A DNA stretch of 64,000 nucleotides from RBG-16-66-20 sp035499575 (GTDB lineage: Bacteria > Pseudomonadota > Gammaproteobacteria > Burkholderiales > SG8-39). Positions 1 to 9,146 of this stretch are shown piece by piece. The stretch spans positions 23,966 through 87,965 of the forward strand of contig DATJYN010000018.1 of assembly GCA_035499575.1 (NCBI GenBank). The letters run 5' to 3'. The notes under the pieces were generated by a model. It was not told the DNA's origin, did not search any database, and saw only the letters and a program-made list of their open reading frames with translations. Each line of letters opens with the position of its first letter. Positions within the stretch are counted from its first letter, which is position 1. The translations under genes were made by a program, and so were the position numbers.

Positions 1-1148
1 CCGAGCGCCGCCTGGTGCCTGGCCAGCGCATGCTTCACGATCGACAATCCCAGGCCGGTGCCGCCGGTCTCGCGCGAGCGGCCGCGGTCGACGCGGTAGA
101 AACGCTCGGTGAGCCGCGGCAGGTGTTCCGCGTCGATGCCGATGCCGTTGTCCTGCACCGAGAACTCGCCGCCATCTTCCGCCGATTGCCAGCGCAGGCG
201 GATTTCCCCGCCGGCGGGCGTATATCTTACGGCGTTGCTGGCGAGATTCAGGAACGCGCTGGCCAGTTCCTTTTCCGCGCCGAGCAGGTCGTGGTCGCCT
301 TTCATTTCCAGCGAAATCCGGTGCTTGCCGCCGGAGAGGGCCTCGGCCTCGGCGCGCACATTATGGAGAAGCGGACGCAGCGCGACGCGCGATGCGGTCG
401 GCGGCGCCGGCGCATGCTCCAGCACGGAGAGCGTCAGCAGGTCGTCGATCAGGTGCTTCATGCGCTCGGCCTGGGGCGCCATCAGGCCGACGTAGTCGCG
501 CACGCGCCCGGCATCCAGCTTCAGGTCCTGGATGGTTTCCAGGAACCCCGCGAGTACGGTCAGCGGCGTGCGCAGCTCGTGCGACACGTTGGCGACGAAG
601 TCGCGGCGCATTGCCTCCAGCCGCTCGGTACCGGTAACGTCCTGCGACAGCAGCAGGTGCTCTTCATCGCCGAAGGAGACGATCTGCAGCGATAGCGTGC
701 GCCCGCCGCCGGGGGAATTTACGCGCGCCGGCTCGGAATAGTCCGCCGCGCGCAGGTAATCGACGAAGCCGGGACTGCGCACCATATTGACGATCGGCTG
801 GCCGCGGTCGCGCTCGGGGTCGAGGCCGAGCTGGTCGCGCGCCGCGTCGTTGCACCAGTCCAGGCGGTAGTCGGCATCCAGCACGGCAACGCCATAGGGC
901 AGCGCCTGCGCACCGCGCCGCGAGCGCACCATCAGCTGCGCCAGCTCACGGCGGCGCTTTAGCAGCGCGCGGCGATGGCGATGCAGCAGGTTGAATACCT
1001 CGCCCCAGCTGCCCTCGGCCTCCGGCGGATCGTTTAGGCGGGGCTGCGACGCCCAGTGCCGCAGCTTGCGAAACTCGCGGAACTGGCGGTAAAGCAGGAC
1101 CGCGAGTATCGCTACCGCGAAGGCAAGGACCGCTTCCAGCCAAGTCAT
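1..1148 (-). CDS. phoR: Phosphate regulon sensor histidine kinase PhoR (3' end cut by window edge)
   Basis: Inner-membrane kinase that phosphorylates PhoB when phosphate is low. About 382 residues are visible. They hold an N-terminal membrane segment (WLEAVLAFAVAILAVLLY), a PAS-like region, the H-box around VSHELRTPLTVL, the N-box LASNAVRYTP and the G1 motif DNGIGI. The reading frame runs off the window within the ATPase domain (last residues about SIVKHALARHQAAL), so roughly the last 40 residues are missing; this is truncation by the window, not decay. The ATG at 1148 lies 10 bases after the phoB stop, so it is the last gene of pst-phoUBR. Confidence 0.95.
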   Translation of the reverse strand, partial: MTWLEAVLAFAVAILAVLLYRQFREFRKLRHWASQPRLNDPPEAEGSWGEVFNLLHRHRRALLKRRRELAQLMVRSRRGAQALPYGVAVLDADYRLDWCNDAARDQLGLDPERDRGQPIVNMVRSPGFVDYLRAADYSEPARVNSPGGGRTLSLQIVSFGDEEHLLLSQDVTGTERLEAMRRDFVANVSHELRTPLTVLAGFLETIQDLKLDAGRVRDYVGLMAPQAERMKHLIDDLLTLSVLEHAPAPPTASRVALRPLLHNVRAEAEALSGGKHRISLEMKGDHDLLGAEKELASAFLNLASNAVRYTPAGGEIRLRWQSAEDGGEFSVQDNGIGIDAEHLPRLTERFYRVDRGRSRETGGTGLGLSIVKHALARHQAAL

Positions 1149-1158
1149 TGGCTGCCCG

Positions 1159-1866
1159 TCAGCTCCGGGTGGTGGCGGGAACGTCCGTGCGCAGGGAATA
1201 GCCGCTGCCGCGCACCGTCTCGATCAGCGCGTCATGGCCGGTGGGCGTAAGTCCCTGCCGCAGGCGCCTGATGTGGACGTCGACCGTGCGCTCCTCGATG
1301 AACACGTGGTCGCCCCAGACCTCGTCGAGCAGCTGCGCGCGAGAGTAGACGCGGTTGGGGTGCGTCATCAGGTAGTGCAGCAGCCGGAACTCGGTCGGCC
1401 CGAAGCTGAGCGGCTCGCCGTTGCCGGTCACGCGGTGCGCCAGCGGGTCGATGCGCAGCCCGGCGATTTCCACTGGCACGTCGCCGTGCTGCGGCTTCCT
1501 TCGGCGCAGCACCGCGCGGATGCGCGCCACCAGTTCCTTGGTGGAAAACGGCTTGGTGATGTAGTCGTCGGCACCCGCTTCCAGCCCGGCGATCTTGTCC
1601 GGTTCCTCGGCGCGCGCGGTAAGGAAGATCAGCGGCAACTCGCGCGTGCGCGCGTCGCCGCGCAAGCGCCGCGCCAGCGCCACGCCCGACTGCCCCGGCA
1701 GCATCCAGTCGAGCAGCACCACGTCGGGCAGGATATCGGAAAGCAGGCGGCCGGCGTCCTCCGCCGACCGCGCGCGCAGCGTTTCGTAGCCAGCGTGCTC
1801 CAGATTGACTGCAACCAGCTCGAGGATTGCCGGTTCGTCCTCTACGATCATTACCGTGGCGGGCAT
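1159..1866 (-). CDS. phoB: Phosphate regulon response regulator PhoB
   Basis: DNA-binding regulator of the Pho regulon. Its 235 residues comprise a receiver domain (acidic pocket EDE at 9-11, phospho-acceptor Asp53 in LLDWMLPG, Lys of ITKPF) and a C-terminal OmpR/PhoB winged helix (EFRLLHYLMTHPNRVYSRAQLLDEVWG, then RTVDVHIRRLR). Length is normal for the family. It sits between phoU and phoR on the same strand. Its likely target, a Pho box, lies in front of pstS at 6573-6590 in this window. Confidence 0.97.
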   Translation of the reverse strand: MPATVMIVEDEPAILELVAVNLEHAGYETLRARSAEDAGRLLSDILPDVVLLDWMLPGQSGVALARRLRGDARTRELPLIFLTARAEEPDKIAGLEAGADDYITKPFSTKELVARIRAVLRRRKPQHGDVPVEIAGLRIDPLAHRVTGNGEPLSFGPTEFRLLHYLMTHPNRVYSRAQLLDEVWGDHVFIEERTVDVHIRRLRQGLTPTGHDALIETVRGSGYSLRTDVPATTRS

Positions 1867-1884
1867 GCGGCGGGGGCTTTCTTT

Positions 1885-2595
1885 CTATTTCTTGGCGATC
1901 TCGCGCTCGATATCGGCGAACGAGGTGTGGCGCACGTCGGTGCCCTTGACAATGTAAATCACCTGCTCGGCCACGTTCTTGGCGTGGTCGCCTATGCGCT
2001 CGATCGCCTTCGCCACCCAGACCGTTTCGACGGAAGTCGTGATGGTGCGCGGGTCTTCCATCATGTAGGTGATCAGCTGCCGCAGCACCGAGCGGAATTC
2101 GGCGTCGAGCTCCGAGTCTTCCTTGAGAACCTCGGCCGCGCTCGCCGCATCCAGGCGCGCAAAGGCGTCCAGCGCCTGGCGCAGCATCTTGACCGCGATC
2201 TGAGAGGCATGCCGGATCGCCGGAAAGCGCTGCGCGAGATGCGCGCTGCCTTCGTGGATCTTCTTCGCCATGCGGGCGATCTTCTTCGCCTCGTCGCCGA
2301 CGCGCTCCAGGTCCGTCACGATCTTGCTGATCGCCATGATCAGGCGCAGGTCGCTCGCCGCGGGCTGGCGCTTGACGACGATGTGGTTGCAGGCGCCGTC
2401 AATCGCGACCTCGTAGCCATTGACGCGCGCATCGTTCTCGATGACCTGCTCGATCAGCGCCTGGTCGCCGGTGGAGAAAGCCTGGATCGCAGCCAGGATC
2501 TGCGCCTCCACCAGGCCGCCCATCTGCAGCACGCGCGTGCGCGTGGTATCGAGGTCGGTCTCGAACTGCTTGGAAATGTGCTCTGCGGTGCCCAT
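1885..2595 (-). CDS. phoU: Phosphate-specific transport accessory protein PhoU
   Basis: Cytoplasmic helical protein that connects the PstSCAB transporter to PhoR and restrains phosphate uptake. Its 236 residues match the family length. The two three-helix PhoU repeats are visible, each with the metal-binding E-x3-D-x3-D type pattern (ERVGDEAKKIARMA and ERIGDHAKNVAEQV). The ATG at 2595 follows a GAGGA stretch. It lies 19 bases downstream of pstB in the pst operon. Confidence 0.96.
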   Translation of the reverse strand: MGTAEHISKQFETDLDTTRTRVLQMGGLVEAQILAAIQAFSTGDQALIEQVIENDARVNGYEVAIDGACNHIVVKRQPAASDLRLIMAISKIVTDLERVGDEAKKIARMAKKIHEGSAHLAQRFPAIRHASQIAVKMLRQALDAFARLDAASAAEVLKEDSELDAEFRSVLRQLITYMMEDPRTITTSVETVWVAKAIERIGDHAKNVAEQVIYIVKGTDVRHTSFADIEREIAKK

Positions 2596-2614
2596 GGCGC
2601 GTTTTCCTCGCGGT

Positions 2615-3463
2615 TTAGCCGAACCGGCCGGTGATGTAGTCCTCGGTCGCGGACTTCTTCGGCTTGATGAAGATGGTGTCGGTCACGTCGTATTCGATCA
2701 ATTCGCCGAGGTACATGTAGGCGGTGAAATCGGAGACGCGCGCCGCCTGCTGCATGTTGTGGGTGACGATGACCACCGTATAGTCGTTCTTCAGCTCATG
2801 GATCAGTTCCTCGACCTTGGCGGTGGAGATCGGATCCAGCGCCGAGCAGGGCTCGTCGAGCAGCAGTACTTCCGGCTTGATGGCGATGCCGCGCGCGATG
2901 CACAGGCGCTGCTGCTGGCCGCCCGAGAGGCTCTGCCCGCTCTGCGAGAGCTTGCCCTTGACCTCGTTCCAGAGGGCGGCCCTGCCGAGCGCCCACTCGA
3001 CGCGGTCATCCATCTCGCGCTTGCTCAAGTTCTCGAACAGGCGCACGCCGAAGGCGATGTTGTCGTAGATGGACATCGGGAACGGGGTCGGCTTCTGAAA
3101 CACCATGCCGATCTTGGCGCGGATCAGCGAGACGTCCTGCTTGGTGGTCAGCAGGTTCTCGCCGTCCACCAGGATCTCGCCTTCGGCGCGCTGGTCCGGG
3201 TAGAGCGAGTACATGCGGTTGAAGGTGCGCAGCAGCGTCGACTTGCCGCAGCCCGACGGACCGATGAACGCGGTCACCTTGCCCTCCGGGATTTCCATGG
3301 TGACGTTCTTCAGCGCGTGGAAGCCGCCATAGTAGAAGTTAAGGTTCCTGATGCTCAGCTTGGACTTGAGCGAGGCGAGCGGAGCGGCATCGGGCGACGG
3401 ATCGGCGCGCACCGCGGTGTGGATCATCGGCCGGGACACGGCTTGGGCGGCGCTGGTTTCCAT
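2615..3463 (-). CDS. pstB: Phosphate ABC transporter ATP-binding protein PstB
   Basis: ATPase of the high-affinity phosphate importer. With the start at 3463 it has 282 residues: Walker A GPSGCGKST at 68-76, signature LSGGQ at 179-183 and Walker B VLLLDE at 199-204. I chose this ATG because AAAGGA lies 8 bases upstream. An earlier in-frame ATG at 3481 overlaps the pstA stop (TGATG) but has no visible ribosome binding site. The first 30 or so residues are longer than in E. coli PstB and look unstructured. Confidence 0.96.
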   Translation of the reverse strand: METSAAQAVSRPMIHTAVRADPSPDAAPLASLKSKLSIRNLNFYYGGFHALKNVTMEIPEGKVTAFIGPSGCGKSTLLRTFNRMYSLYPDQRAEGEILVDGENLLTTKQDVSLIRAKIGMVFQKPTPFPMSIYDNIAFGVRLFENLSKREMDDRVEWALGRAALWNEVKGKLSQSGQSLSGGQQQRLCIARGIAIKPEVLLLDEPCSALDPISTAKVEELIHELKNDYTVVIVTHNMQQAARVSDFTAYMYLGELIEYDVTDTIFIKPKKSATEDYITGRFG

Positions 3464-3480
3464 TTCGGGCATCCTTTGCA

Positions 3481-4359
3481 TCAGTCGGTCTTCCGGAACA
3501 GCGCGCGCGCCAGGATATTCAGCACCAGCACCGCGAGCGTGATCAGCGCGGCGCCGCCCCATGCGAGGCGGTGCCAGTTCTCGTAGGGGCTCATGGCGAA
3601 CTGGAAGATCACCACCGGCAGGTTCGCCATCGGCGCGTTCAGGTTATTGGACCAGAACTGGTTGTTGAGCGCGGTGAACAGCAGCGGTGCAGTCTCGCCG
3701 CTGATGCGCGCGATCGCCAGCAGGACGCCGGTGAGGATGCCCGTGCGCGCGGCGCGGTAGGTGATCATGGTGACCATCTTCCAGACGGGGCAGCCGAGCG
3801 CCATGGCCGCTTCCCGAAGCGTGTTGGGCACGAGCTTCAGCATGTCGTCGGTCGTGCGCACCACGACCGGGATCACCAGCAGCGCGAGCGCGATTGCGCC
3901 GGCCCAGGCCGAGAAGTGTCCGACTCGCGCCACGTAGACCGAGTAGACGAAAAGGCCGATGACGATCGACGGCGCGGACAGCAGGACGTCGTTCAGGAAC
4001 CGGGTGGCGCTCGCCAGCCAGCCGGACCGGCCGTACTCCGCGAGATAGGTTCCGGCGAGAATCCCAATCGGCGTACCGAGGAAGGTGCCGACCGAGACCA
4101 TGACCAGGCTGCCGCCGATGGCGTTCGACAGCCCGCCGTCGGCACCGGGCGGCGGCGTCATCTGGTAGTACAGCGTCGCGCGCGCGAGCGCGGTACCGCC
4201 CTCGTAGAGAAGAACTCCAAGAATCCAGATCAGCCAGAACAGGCCGTACGCGAGCGCAAGGCTGGACACCGCAAGCAGGACAAAATTGACCAGCTTCCGG
4301 GAGCGGTAAATCCGGTTGCCGGCATTGATCACGCCAGGCTTCTGGATCACGGCACTCAC
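3481..4359 (-). CDS. pstA: Phosphate ABC transporter permease PstA
   Basis: One of two inner-membrane permeases of the phosphate importer. The protein has 292 residues with about six hydrophobic segments and the permease-ATPase coupling loop around LREAAMALGCPVWKMV. The start is GTG at 4359, which overlaps the pstC stop as GTGA and follows a GGGGGGAGGG stretch. The frame stays open upstream of this GTG, but that part only shadows pstC. It is followed by pstB. Confidence 0.95.
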   Translation of the reverse strand: MSAVIQKPGVINAGNRIYRSRKLVNFVLLAVSSLALAYGLFWLIWILGVLLYEGGTALARATLYYQMTPPPGADGGLSNAIGGSLVMVSVGTFLGTPIGILAGTYLAEYGRSGWLASATRFLNDVLLSAPSIVIGLFVYSVYVARVGHFSAWAGAIALALLVIPVVVRTTDDMLKLVPNTLREAAMALGCPVWKMVTMITYRAARTGILTGVLLAIARISGETAPLLFTALNNQFWSNNLNAPMANLPVVIFQFAMSPYENWHRLAWGGAALITLAVLVLNILARALFRKTD

Positions 4360-5369
4360 GAGCGCGTTCCCTCCCCCCTGGCAAGCCGAAGCAGCAGAAG
4401 CTTTGCCAGAGCCAGCACAATGGTGGTTATCAGGAAAAGTATCAATCCGAGCTCGATGAGCGCGGAAAAATACAAGTCGCCGACCGCCTCCGTGAATTCG
4501 TTGGCAAGGGCGGACGCAATACTGTTGCCCGGGGCCATGAGCGACGCGGCCAGGCGATTTGCATTGCCGATCACGAAGGTCACCGCCATGGTTTCGCCGA
4601 GGGCGCGCCCCAGGCCCAGCATGATTCCGCCGATTACGCCGACCTTCGTATAGGGCAACACCACCCGCCAGACGACCTCCCAGGTCGTGGCACCGAGGCC
4701 GTAGGCCGACTCCTTCAGCATCGGCGGCACGATCTCGAACACGTCGCGCATCACCGCCGTGATGAAGGGAATCACCATGATTGACAGCACCACGCCGGCC
4801 GTGAGCATGCCGATGCCGATCGGCGGGCCGGCGAACAGCGCGCCGGCGAACGGCACGCTGCCGAGCGTCCTGATGAGCACCGGCTGGATGTAGGTCTGGA
4901 ACAGAGGCACGAACACGAACAGGCCCCACATTCCATAGATGATCGAGGGAATCGCAGCGAGCAATTCTATCGCGGTGCCGAGCGGGCGCTTCAGCCAGGC
5001 GGGCGACAATTCGGTGAGAAATAGCGCGATCCCGAAACTGACCGGCACGCCGATCGCCATTGCCACCAGCGAAGTCACGAGCGTTCCAAAAATCGGCACC
5101 AGCGCGCCGAACTGCTCCTGCACCGGATCCCAGTCCGAGCTCCAGATGAACGAAAAGCCGTATTTCCGCAGCGTCAGCTGGCTGCCTATTGCCAGGGACG
5201 CGAGGATCGCCAACAGCAGGCTGAAGACGAGAAACGCGAAAAACCGCGTCAGCCACTCGAATGCCGTATCCATCCATGGCGCCGAGCGCGCCGGGCGGGA
5301 GCCTTGGGGATCGCTCGTCACGGTCGGGCTGATACCAGCTTGGGATCCGTTCAGCGTGCCAGCGGACAT
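4356..5369 (-). CDS. pstC: Phosphate ABC transporter permease PstC
   Basis: Second permease of the phosphate importer, pairing with PstA. From the ATG at 5369 the protein has 337 residues with about six membrane segments and the coupling loop LKESAYGLGATTWEVVWRV. The start is uncertain: no clear Shine-Dalgarno precedes 5369, and another in-frame ATG lies at 5273, just before the first membrane helix. A hairpin at 5419-5450 separates it from pstS. Confidence 0.93.
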   Translation of the reverse strand: MSAGTLNGSQAGISPTVTSDPQGSRPARSAPWMDTAFEWLTRFFAFLVFSLLLAILASLAIGSQLTLRKYGFSFIWSSDWDPVQEQFGALVPIFGTLVTSLVAMAIGVPVSFGIALFLTELSPAWLKRPLGTAIELLAAIPSIIYGMWGLFVFVPLFQTYIQPVLIRTLGSVPFAGALFAGPPIGIGMLTAGVVLSIMVIPFITAVMRDVFEIVPPMLKESAYGLGATTWEVVWRVVLPYTKVGVIGGIMLGLGRALGETMAVTFVIGNANRLAASLMAPGNSIASALANEFTEAVGDLYFSALIELGLILFLITTIVLALAKLLLLRLARGEGTRS

Positions 5370-5418
5370 GGAATGATCAAGCGAGTTGAATTTTAAGGGG
5401 TCGCACACCGATCCGAAC

Positions 5419-5450
5419 GAAAAGAGAGCGGCTCGCACCGCCCTCTTTTC
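5419..5450 (-). terminator. Hairpin between pstS and pstC (attenuator or mRNA stabiliser)
   Basis: On the minus strand GAAAAGAG pairs with CTCTTTTC, continued by GCGG/CCGC after one mismatch, around a six-base loop. The stem is strong but no separate T-tract follows, so complete termination is unlikely. Such hairpins after a binding-protein gene usually keep its mRNA more abundant than that of the permease genes; that role here is inferred. Confidence 0.55.
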
Positions 5451-5475
5451 AGATCAACGACTTGGCGCCGGGCGC

Positions 5476-6516
5476 TCAATAGACGGTCTTGCCCGAAGCG
5501 TCCTTGATTTGCTTCCAAACGCTCCGTATCTGGTTGACTACCGCGTCCGGCATCGGAATGTAATCGAGCTCGGATGCCATCTGGTCGCCGTTCGCGTACG
5601 ACCATTCGAAGAACTTGAGAACCTGCTTGGCGTTCTCCGGATTGGACTGAACCTTGTGCATCAGGATGAATGTTGCGCCGGCAATCGGCCAGGAATCCTT
5701 GCCGGGCGCATCGGTCAGGATCATGTACATGCCGGGCGCCTGTTTCCAATCGGCGCCCGCCGCCGCGGCCATCACCGCTTCCGGGGTCGGCGAGACGACG
5801 CTGCCATTGCGGTTGACCATCTTGGCGAACGTAAGCTTGTTCTGCTTCGCGTAGGCGGATTCGACGTAGCCGATCGCCCCGTCGATGCGGCCGACGTAGT
5901 TGGCGACGCCTTCATTGCCCTTGCCGCCAACGCCCGTGGGCCACTTCACAGAGGTGCCCTCGCCGACGCCCGATTTCCAGTCCGGGCTCACCTTGGACAG
6001 GTAGTTCGTAAAGATGAAAGTCGTGCCGGAGCCATCCGACCGGTGCACAACGGATATTGCCTGGTCCGGCAGCGCCACGCCCGGATTATTGGCCTTAAGG
6101 GCCGCGTCGTTCCACTTCGCGATCTTGCCCAGGTAAATGTCCGCAAGCTGAGCCGGCGTCAGCGTGATCTGTCCCGAACCCACGCCCTTCAGGTTGAACA
6201 CCGGAACGACGCCGCCCATGACCGTCGGAAACTGCAGCAAGCCGTCCTTGTCCAGCTGTTCGGGCTGCAGCGGCATGTCCGATGCGCCGAAGTCAACGGT
6301 CTTCGCGGTGATCTGCTTGATGCCGCCGCCCGATCCTATCGACTGATAATTGAGCCCGACGCCGGTGGATTTTCTGTAGGCATCCGCCCATTTGGCGTAT
6401 ATCGGGTAAGGAAAAGTCGCGCCGGCGCCGGTGATATCGCCCGCCACAGCACTGCCGGAAATCGCAGCGGCTGCGATGGCGCCTATCAGCGAAGCCCGAA
6501 AGCTGAGTTTGAACAT
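5476..6516 (-). CDS. pstS: Periplasmic phosphate-binding protein PstS
   Basis: Periplasmic receptor that delivers phosphate to PstCAB. The 346-residue protein begins with a signal peptide (about 1-25, cleavage after SGSAVA) and has the phosphate-binding motifs GAGATFPYPIYAKW, SGGGI, GASDMPL and HRSDGSGTT. The ATG at 6516 follows AAGGGA at 5 bases. It is the first gene of the pst operon, with a Pho box 56 bases upstream of the start codon. Confidence 0.97.
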   Translation of the reverse strand: MFKLSFRASLIGAIAAAAISGSAVAGDITGAGATFPYPIYAKWADAYRKSTGVGLNYQSIGSGGGIKQITAKTVDFGASDMPLQPEQLDKDGLLQFPTVMGGVVPVFNLKGVGSGQITLTPAQLADIYLGKIAKWNDAALKANNPGVALPDQAISVVHRSDGSGTTFIFTNYLSKVSPDWKSGVGEGTSVKWPTGVGGKGNEGVANYVGRIDGAIGYVESAYAKQNKLTFAKMVNRNGSVVSPTPEAVMAAAAGADWKQAPGMYMILTDAPGKDSWPIAGATFILMHKVQSNPENAKQVLKFFEWSYANGDQMASELDYIPMPDAVVNQIRSVWKQIKDASGKTVY

Positions 6517-6572
6517 GGATTCCCTTTCTTTGCGGATATGTGAAATAACCTGCCGCACCTTATCGGTCGCGT

Positions 6573-6590
6573 GTGACAGTAAGATGACAA
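6573..6590 (-). promoter_or_regulatory. Pho box (PhoB binding site) upstream of pstS
   Basis: The minus strand reads TTGTCATCTTACTGTCAC, two 7-bp half-sites (TTGTCAT and CTGTCAC) in 11-bp periodicity. The E. coli consensus is CTGTCAT-N4-CTGTCAT. The pstS start codon is 56 bases downstream, and a possible -10 (TAAGGT) follows about ten bases after the box, the usual arrangement for a PhoB-activated promoter. Confidence 0.85.
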
Positions 6591-6663
6591 CAGCCGGAAC
6601 ATCGATGGCTCCGGGGGTAAAATTCCCACCTGCTTTTCCGAACTGGTCGATCCGGAGAAACCC

Positions 6664-8148
6664 ATGAATTCGCCCAAGCAGGCGGGCCTGCCGCCGCTCC
6701 CCCTGAAAGATCCCAAGCTGTTCCGCGAGCAGTGCTATCTGGACGGTGCCTGGACCGGCGCCGATTCGAAGAAGACGTTCGCTGTCCACAATCCCGCAAC
6801 CGGCGAGGCGATCGGCGGCGTGCCCGACCTGGGCGCAGCGGAAACCAGGCGCGCCATCGAGGCCGCCGAGCGAGCGCTGCCTGCCTGGCGCGCGAAGACC
6901 GCGAAGGAACGCGCAGCGATCCTGCGCAAGTGGAACGACCTGATCCTCGCCAACTTGGACGACCTCGCGCTGATCCTCACCTCCGAGCAGGGCAAGCCGC
7001 TCGCCGAGGCCAAGGGCGAGATCCAGATCGGCGCCGCCTACATCGAATGGTTCTCGGAAGAAGCGAAGCGCATCTACGGCGACACCATCCCTACGCCCTG
7101 GGCCGATCGGCGCATCGTCGTCGTCAAGCAGCCGGTCGGCGTATGCGCGGCGATCACGCCGTGGAACTTCCCGCACTCGATGATCACCCGCAAGATCGCC
7201 CCGGCGCTCGCGGCCGGCTGCACCGTGGTGCTGAAACCCGCGGAACAGACGCCCTACTCCGCGCTCGCACTGGCGGAGCTCGCCGAGCGCGCCGGATTCC
7301 CCAAGGGGGTGATCAATATCCTCACTGGCGATGCCCCTGCGATCGGCGGCGAGATGTGCGCCAACCCGGCCGTGCGCAAGGTTTCGTTCACCGGTTCGAC
7401 CGAGGTCGGCCGCCTGCTGATGAAGCAGTCCGCGCCGACGGTGAAGAAAATTTCCCTGGAACTCGGCGGCAACGCGCCATTCATCGTTTTCGACGACGCC
7501 GACCTTGACGCCGCGGTCGAGGGCGCGATGGCGTCGAAGTACCGCAACAGCGGCCAGACCTGCGTCTGCGCCAACCGGCTGTTCGTGCACGACAAGGTCT
7601 ACGACAGGTTCGCCGAAAAGCTGGTCGCCAAGGTGAATTCGCTGAAGGTGTCGCCCGGCACCGAGGCCGGCGCGACGCAGGGCCCGCTGATCGACCTGGC
7701 CGCGCTCGCCAAGGTCGAGGACCACGTCGCCGACGCCACCTCCGGCGGCGCGAAGGTGCTCGCGGGCGGCAAGCGCCACGCGCGCGGCGGCACCTTCTAC
7801 GAGCCGACCGTGCTCGCCGACGTGAAGCCCGGCATGAAGATTTTCCGCGAGGAGACCTTCGGCCCGGTGGCACCGCTATTCCGCTTCAAGACGGACGAGG
7901 AAGTGGTCGATCTCGCCAACCGCACCGAATACGGCCTGGCGGCCTACTTCTACAGCCGCGACATCGGCCGCGTCTGGCGCGTCGCCGAAGCGCTCGACTA
8001 CGGCATGGTCGGCGTAAATTCGGGTCTGATCACCACCGAGGTGGCGCCCTTCGGCGGCGTCAAGCAGTCCGGCCTCGGTCGCGAAGGCTCCAAGTACGGC
8101 TGCGAAGAATTCATCGAAGTGAAGTACATCTGCATGGGCGGCGTATAG
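6664..8148 (+). CDS. gabD: NAD(P)-dependent succinate-semialdehyde dehydrogenase
   Basis: Aldehyde dehydrogenase of 494 residues, oxidising succinate semialdehyde to succinate in the GABA shunt. Visible motifs are the cofactor region TPWNFPHSM and VVLKPAEQTPYSA, the FTGSTEVG loop, the general base Glu266 (LELGGN) and the catalytic Cys300 in SGQTCVCANR. The second cysteine two residues on is typical of GabD. The ATG follows GGAGAAA, and a -10-like TAAAAT lies at 6618-6623. It is divergent from pstS and two bases ahead of the desaturase gene. Substrate assignment rests on family likeness only. Confidence 0.88.
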   Translation: MNSPKQAGLPPLPLKDPKLFREQCYLDGAWTGADSKKTFAVHNPATGEAIGGVPDLGAAETRRAIEAAERALPAWRAKTAKERAAILRKWNDLILANLDDLALILTSEQGKPLAEAKGEIQIGAAYIEWFSEEAKRIYGDTIPTPWADRRIVVVKQPVGVCAAITPWNFPHSMITRKIAPALAAGCTVVLKPAEQTPYSALALAELAERAGFPKGVINILTGDAPAIGGEMCANPAVRKVSFTGSTEVGRLLMKQSAPTVKKISLELGGNAPFIVFDDADLDAAVEGAMASKYRNSGQTCVCANRLFVHDKVYDRFAEKLVAKVNSLKVSPGTEAGATQGPLIDLAALAKVEDHVADATSGGAKVLAGGKRHARGGTFYEPTVLADVKPGMKIFREETFGPVAPLFRFKTDEEVVDLANRTEYGLAAYFYSRDIGRVWRVAEALDYGMVGVNSGLITTEVAPFGGVKQSGLGREGSKYGCEEFIEVKYICMGGV

Positions 8149-8150
8149 CG

Positions 8151-9146
8151 GTGGCTAACGGCGAAGAGTTCAAGGACGACTTCCGCAAGGCGCTACCGCC
8201 GGAACTGGTGCAGCGCCTGTCGCGCATATCGCCCTGGCGCTCGGCCTGGTCGGTGGCGCAGGAATTCCTGGTGCTCCTGGCGCTGATCGCCGTGGCGCTC
8301 GCCTGGTGGACGCCCTGGGTCGTGATCCCCTGCGTGCTCCTGATCGGCGCACGCCAGCATGCACTGTTCGTGCTTGCGCATGAGTCGGCGCACTACCGTT
8401 TGTTCGAGGGACGCTGGCTGAACGACCTCATCGGGCGGGTCTGCGCCACGCTGCAGGGGCTCTCCATGCGCACCTACCGCGTGATCCACCGCCTGCACCA
8501 CAATAACCTCTATACCGAACTCGACCCGGACACCGCGCTGCACGGCGGCTACCCCAGGGGCAAGGCCTATCTGGCCAGGAAACTGCTGAAGGACCTCACC
8601 GGCTTCACCGCCTGGAAGACCTACGCCTATTTCCTCGGCGGGGCGCCCGCGCTGAACACCGCCACCAAGGTCGCGATCCGGCCGCTCGACGACACCTCGG
8701 CGAAGCTCCGGGAAGAAGCCAGGATCGACAGGAACACCGTCATCGCCGTTCACGCATTGTTGTTGTTCTTCTTTTTATCGACTGGCTTCATTGTCGAATA
8801 TCTTGTTCTCTGGATTCTCCCGCTCCTGACGGTTGTTCAGGCAATCCTGAGATTGCGCGCGATCGCGGAACATGGCGCGACCACCGATTTTTCCTCGCCG
8901 CTCACCGCGGCGCGCACCAACCTGGTCCCGGCCTGGCTTGGCTGGCTCCTGTTTCCGCACAACGTCAACTACCACATCGAACACCATCTCTACGCCTCTG
9001 TGCCCCAGTACAACCTGCCAGCGCTGCATCGGGAACTGGAGAGCCGGGGCCTGCTGGACGGCGCGGAAGCGGTCCCTTTCTCTGCCACGCTCGGGAAGAT
9101 CTTTGCCGACAGGGCTGCACCGGCCGCCGCGGCGGCAGCGCGCTAG
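8151..9146 (+). CDS. Membrane fatty acid desaturase family protein
   Basis: Di-iron membrane desaturase or hydroxylase of 331 residues. The three histidine boxes are present: HESAH (77-81), HRLHH (113-117) and HIEHH near residue 280, with hydrophobic segments around 38-65 and 185-220. The start is GTG at 8151, two bases after the gabD stop, so co-transcription is likely. No electron-transfer domain is fused. The substrate (acyl lipid, sterol or carotenoid type) cannot be told from the sequence. The 3' end overlaps the convergent peroxidase frame by 182 bases. Confidence 0.85.
   Translation: MANGEEFKDDFRKALPPELVQRLSRISPWRSAWSVAQEFLVLLALIAVALAWWTPWVVIPCVLLIGARQHALFVLAHESAHYRLFEGRWLNDLIGRVCATLQGLSMRTYRVIHRLHHNNLYTELDPDTALHGGYPRGKAYLARKLLKDLTGFTAWKTYAYFLGGAPALNTATKVAIRPLDDTSAKLREEARIDRNTVIAVHALLLFFFLSTGFIVEYLVLWILPLLTVVQAILRLRAIAEHGATTDFSSPLTAARTNLVPAWLGWLLFPHNVNYHIEHHLYASVPQYNLPALHRELESRGLLDGAEAVPFSATLGKIFADRAAPAAAAAAR

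Noticed and set aside
1..1148. phoR as a pseudogene because its stop is missing
   Set aside because: The frame is intact to the first base of the window; only the window edge truncates it.
5476..7779. Possible long fusion protein extending PstS at its N-terminus through the gabD region
   Set aside because: The part upstream of 6516 is antisense to gabD and covers the Pho box; the signal peptide and ribosome binding site mark the true start at 6516.
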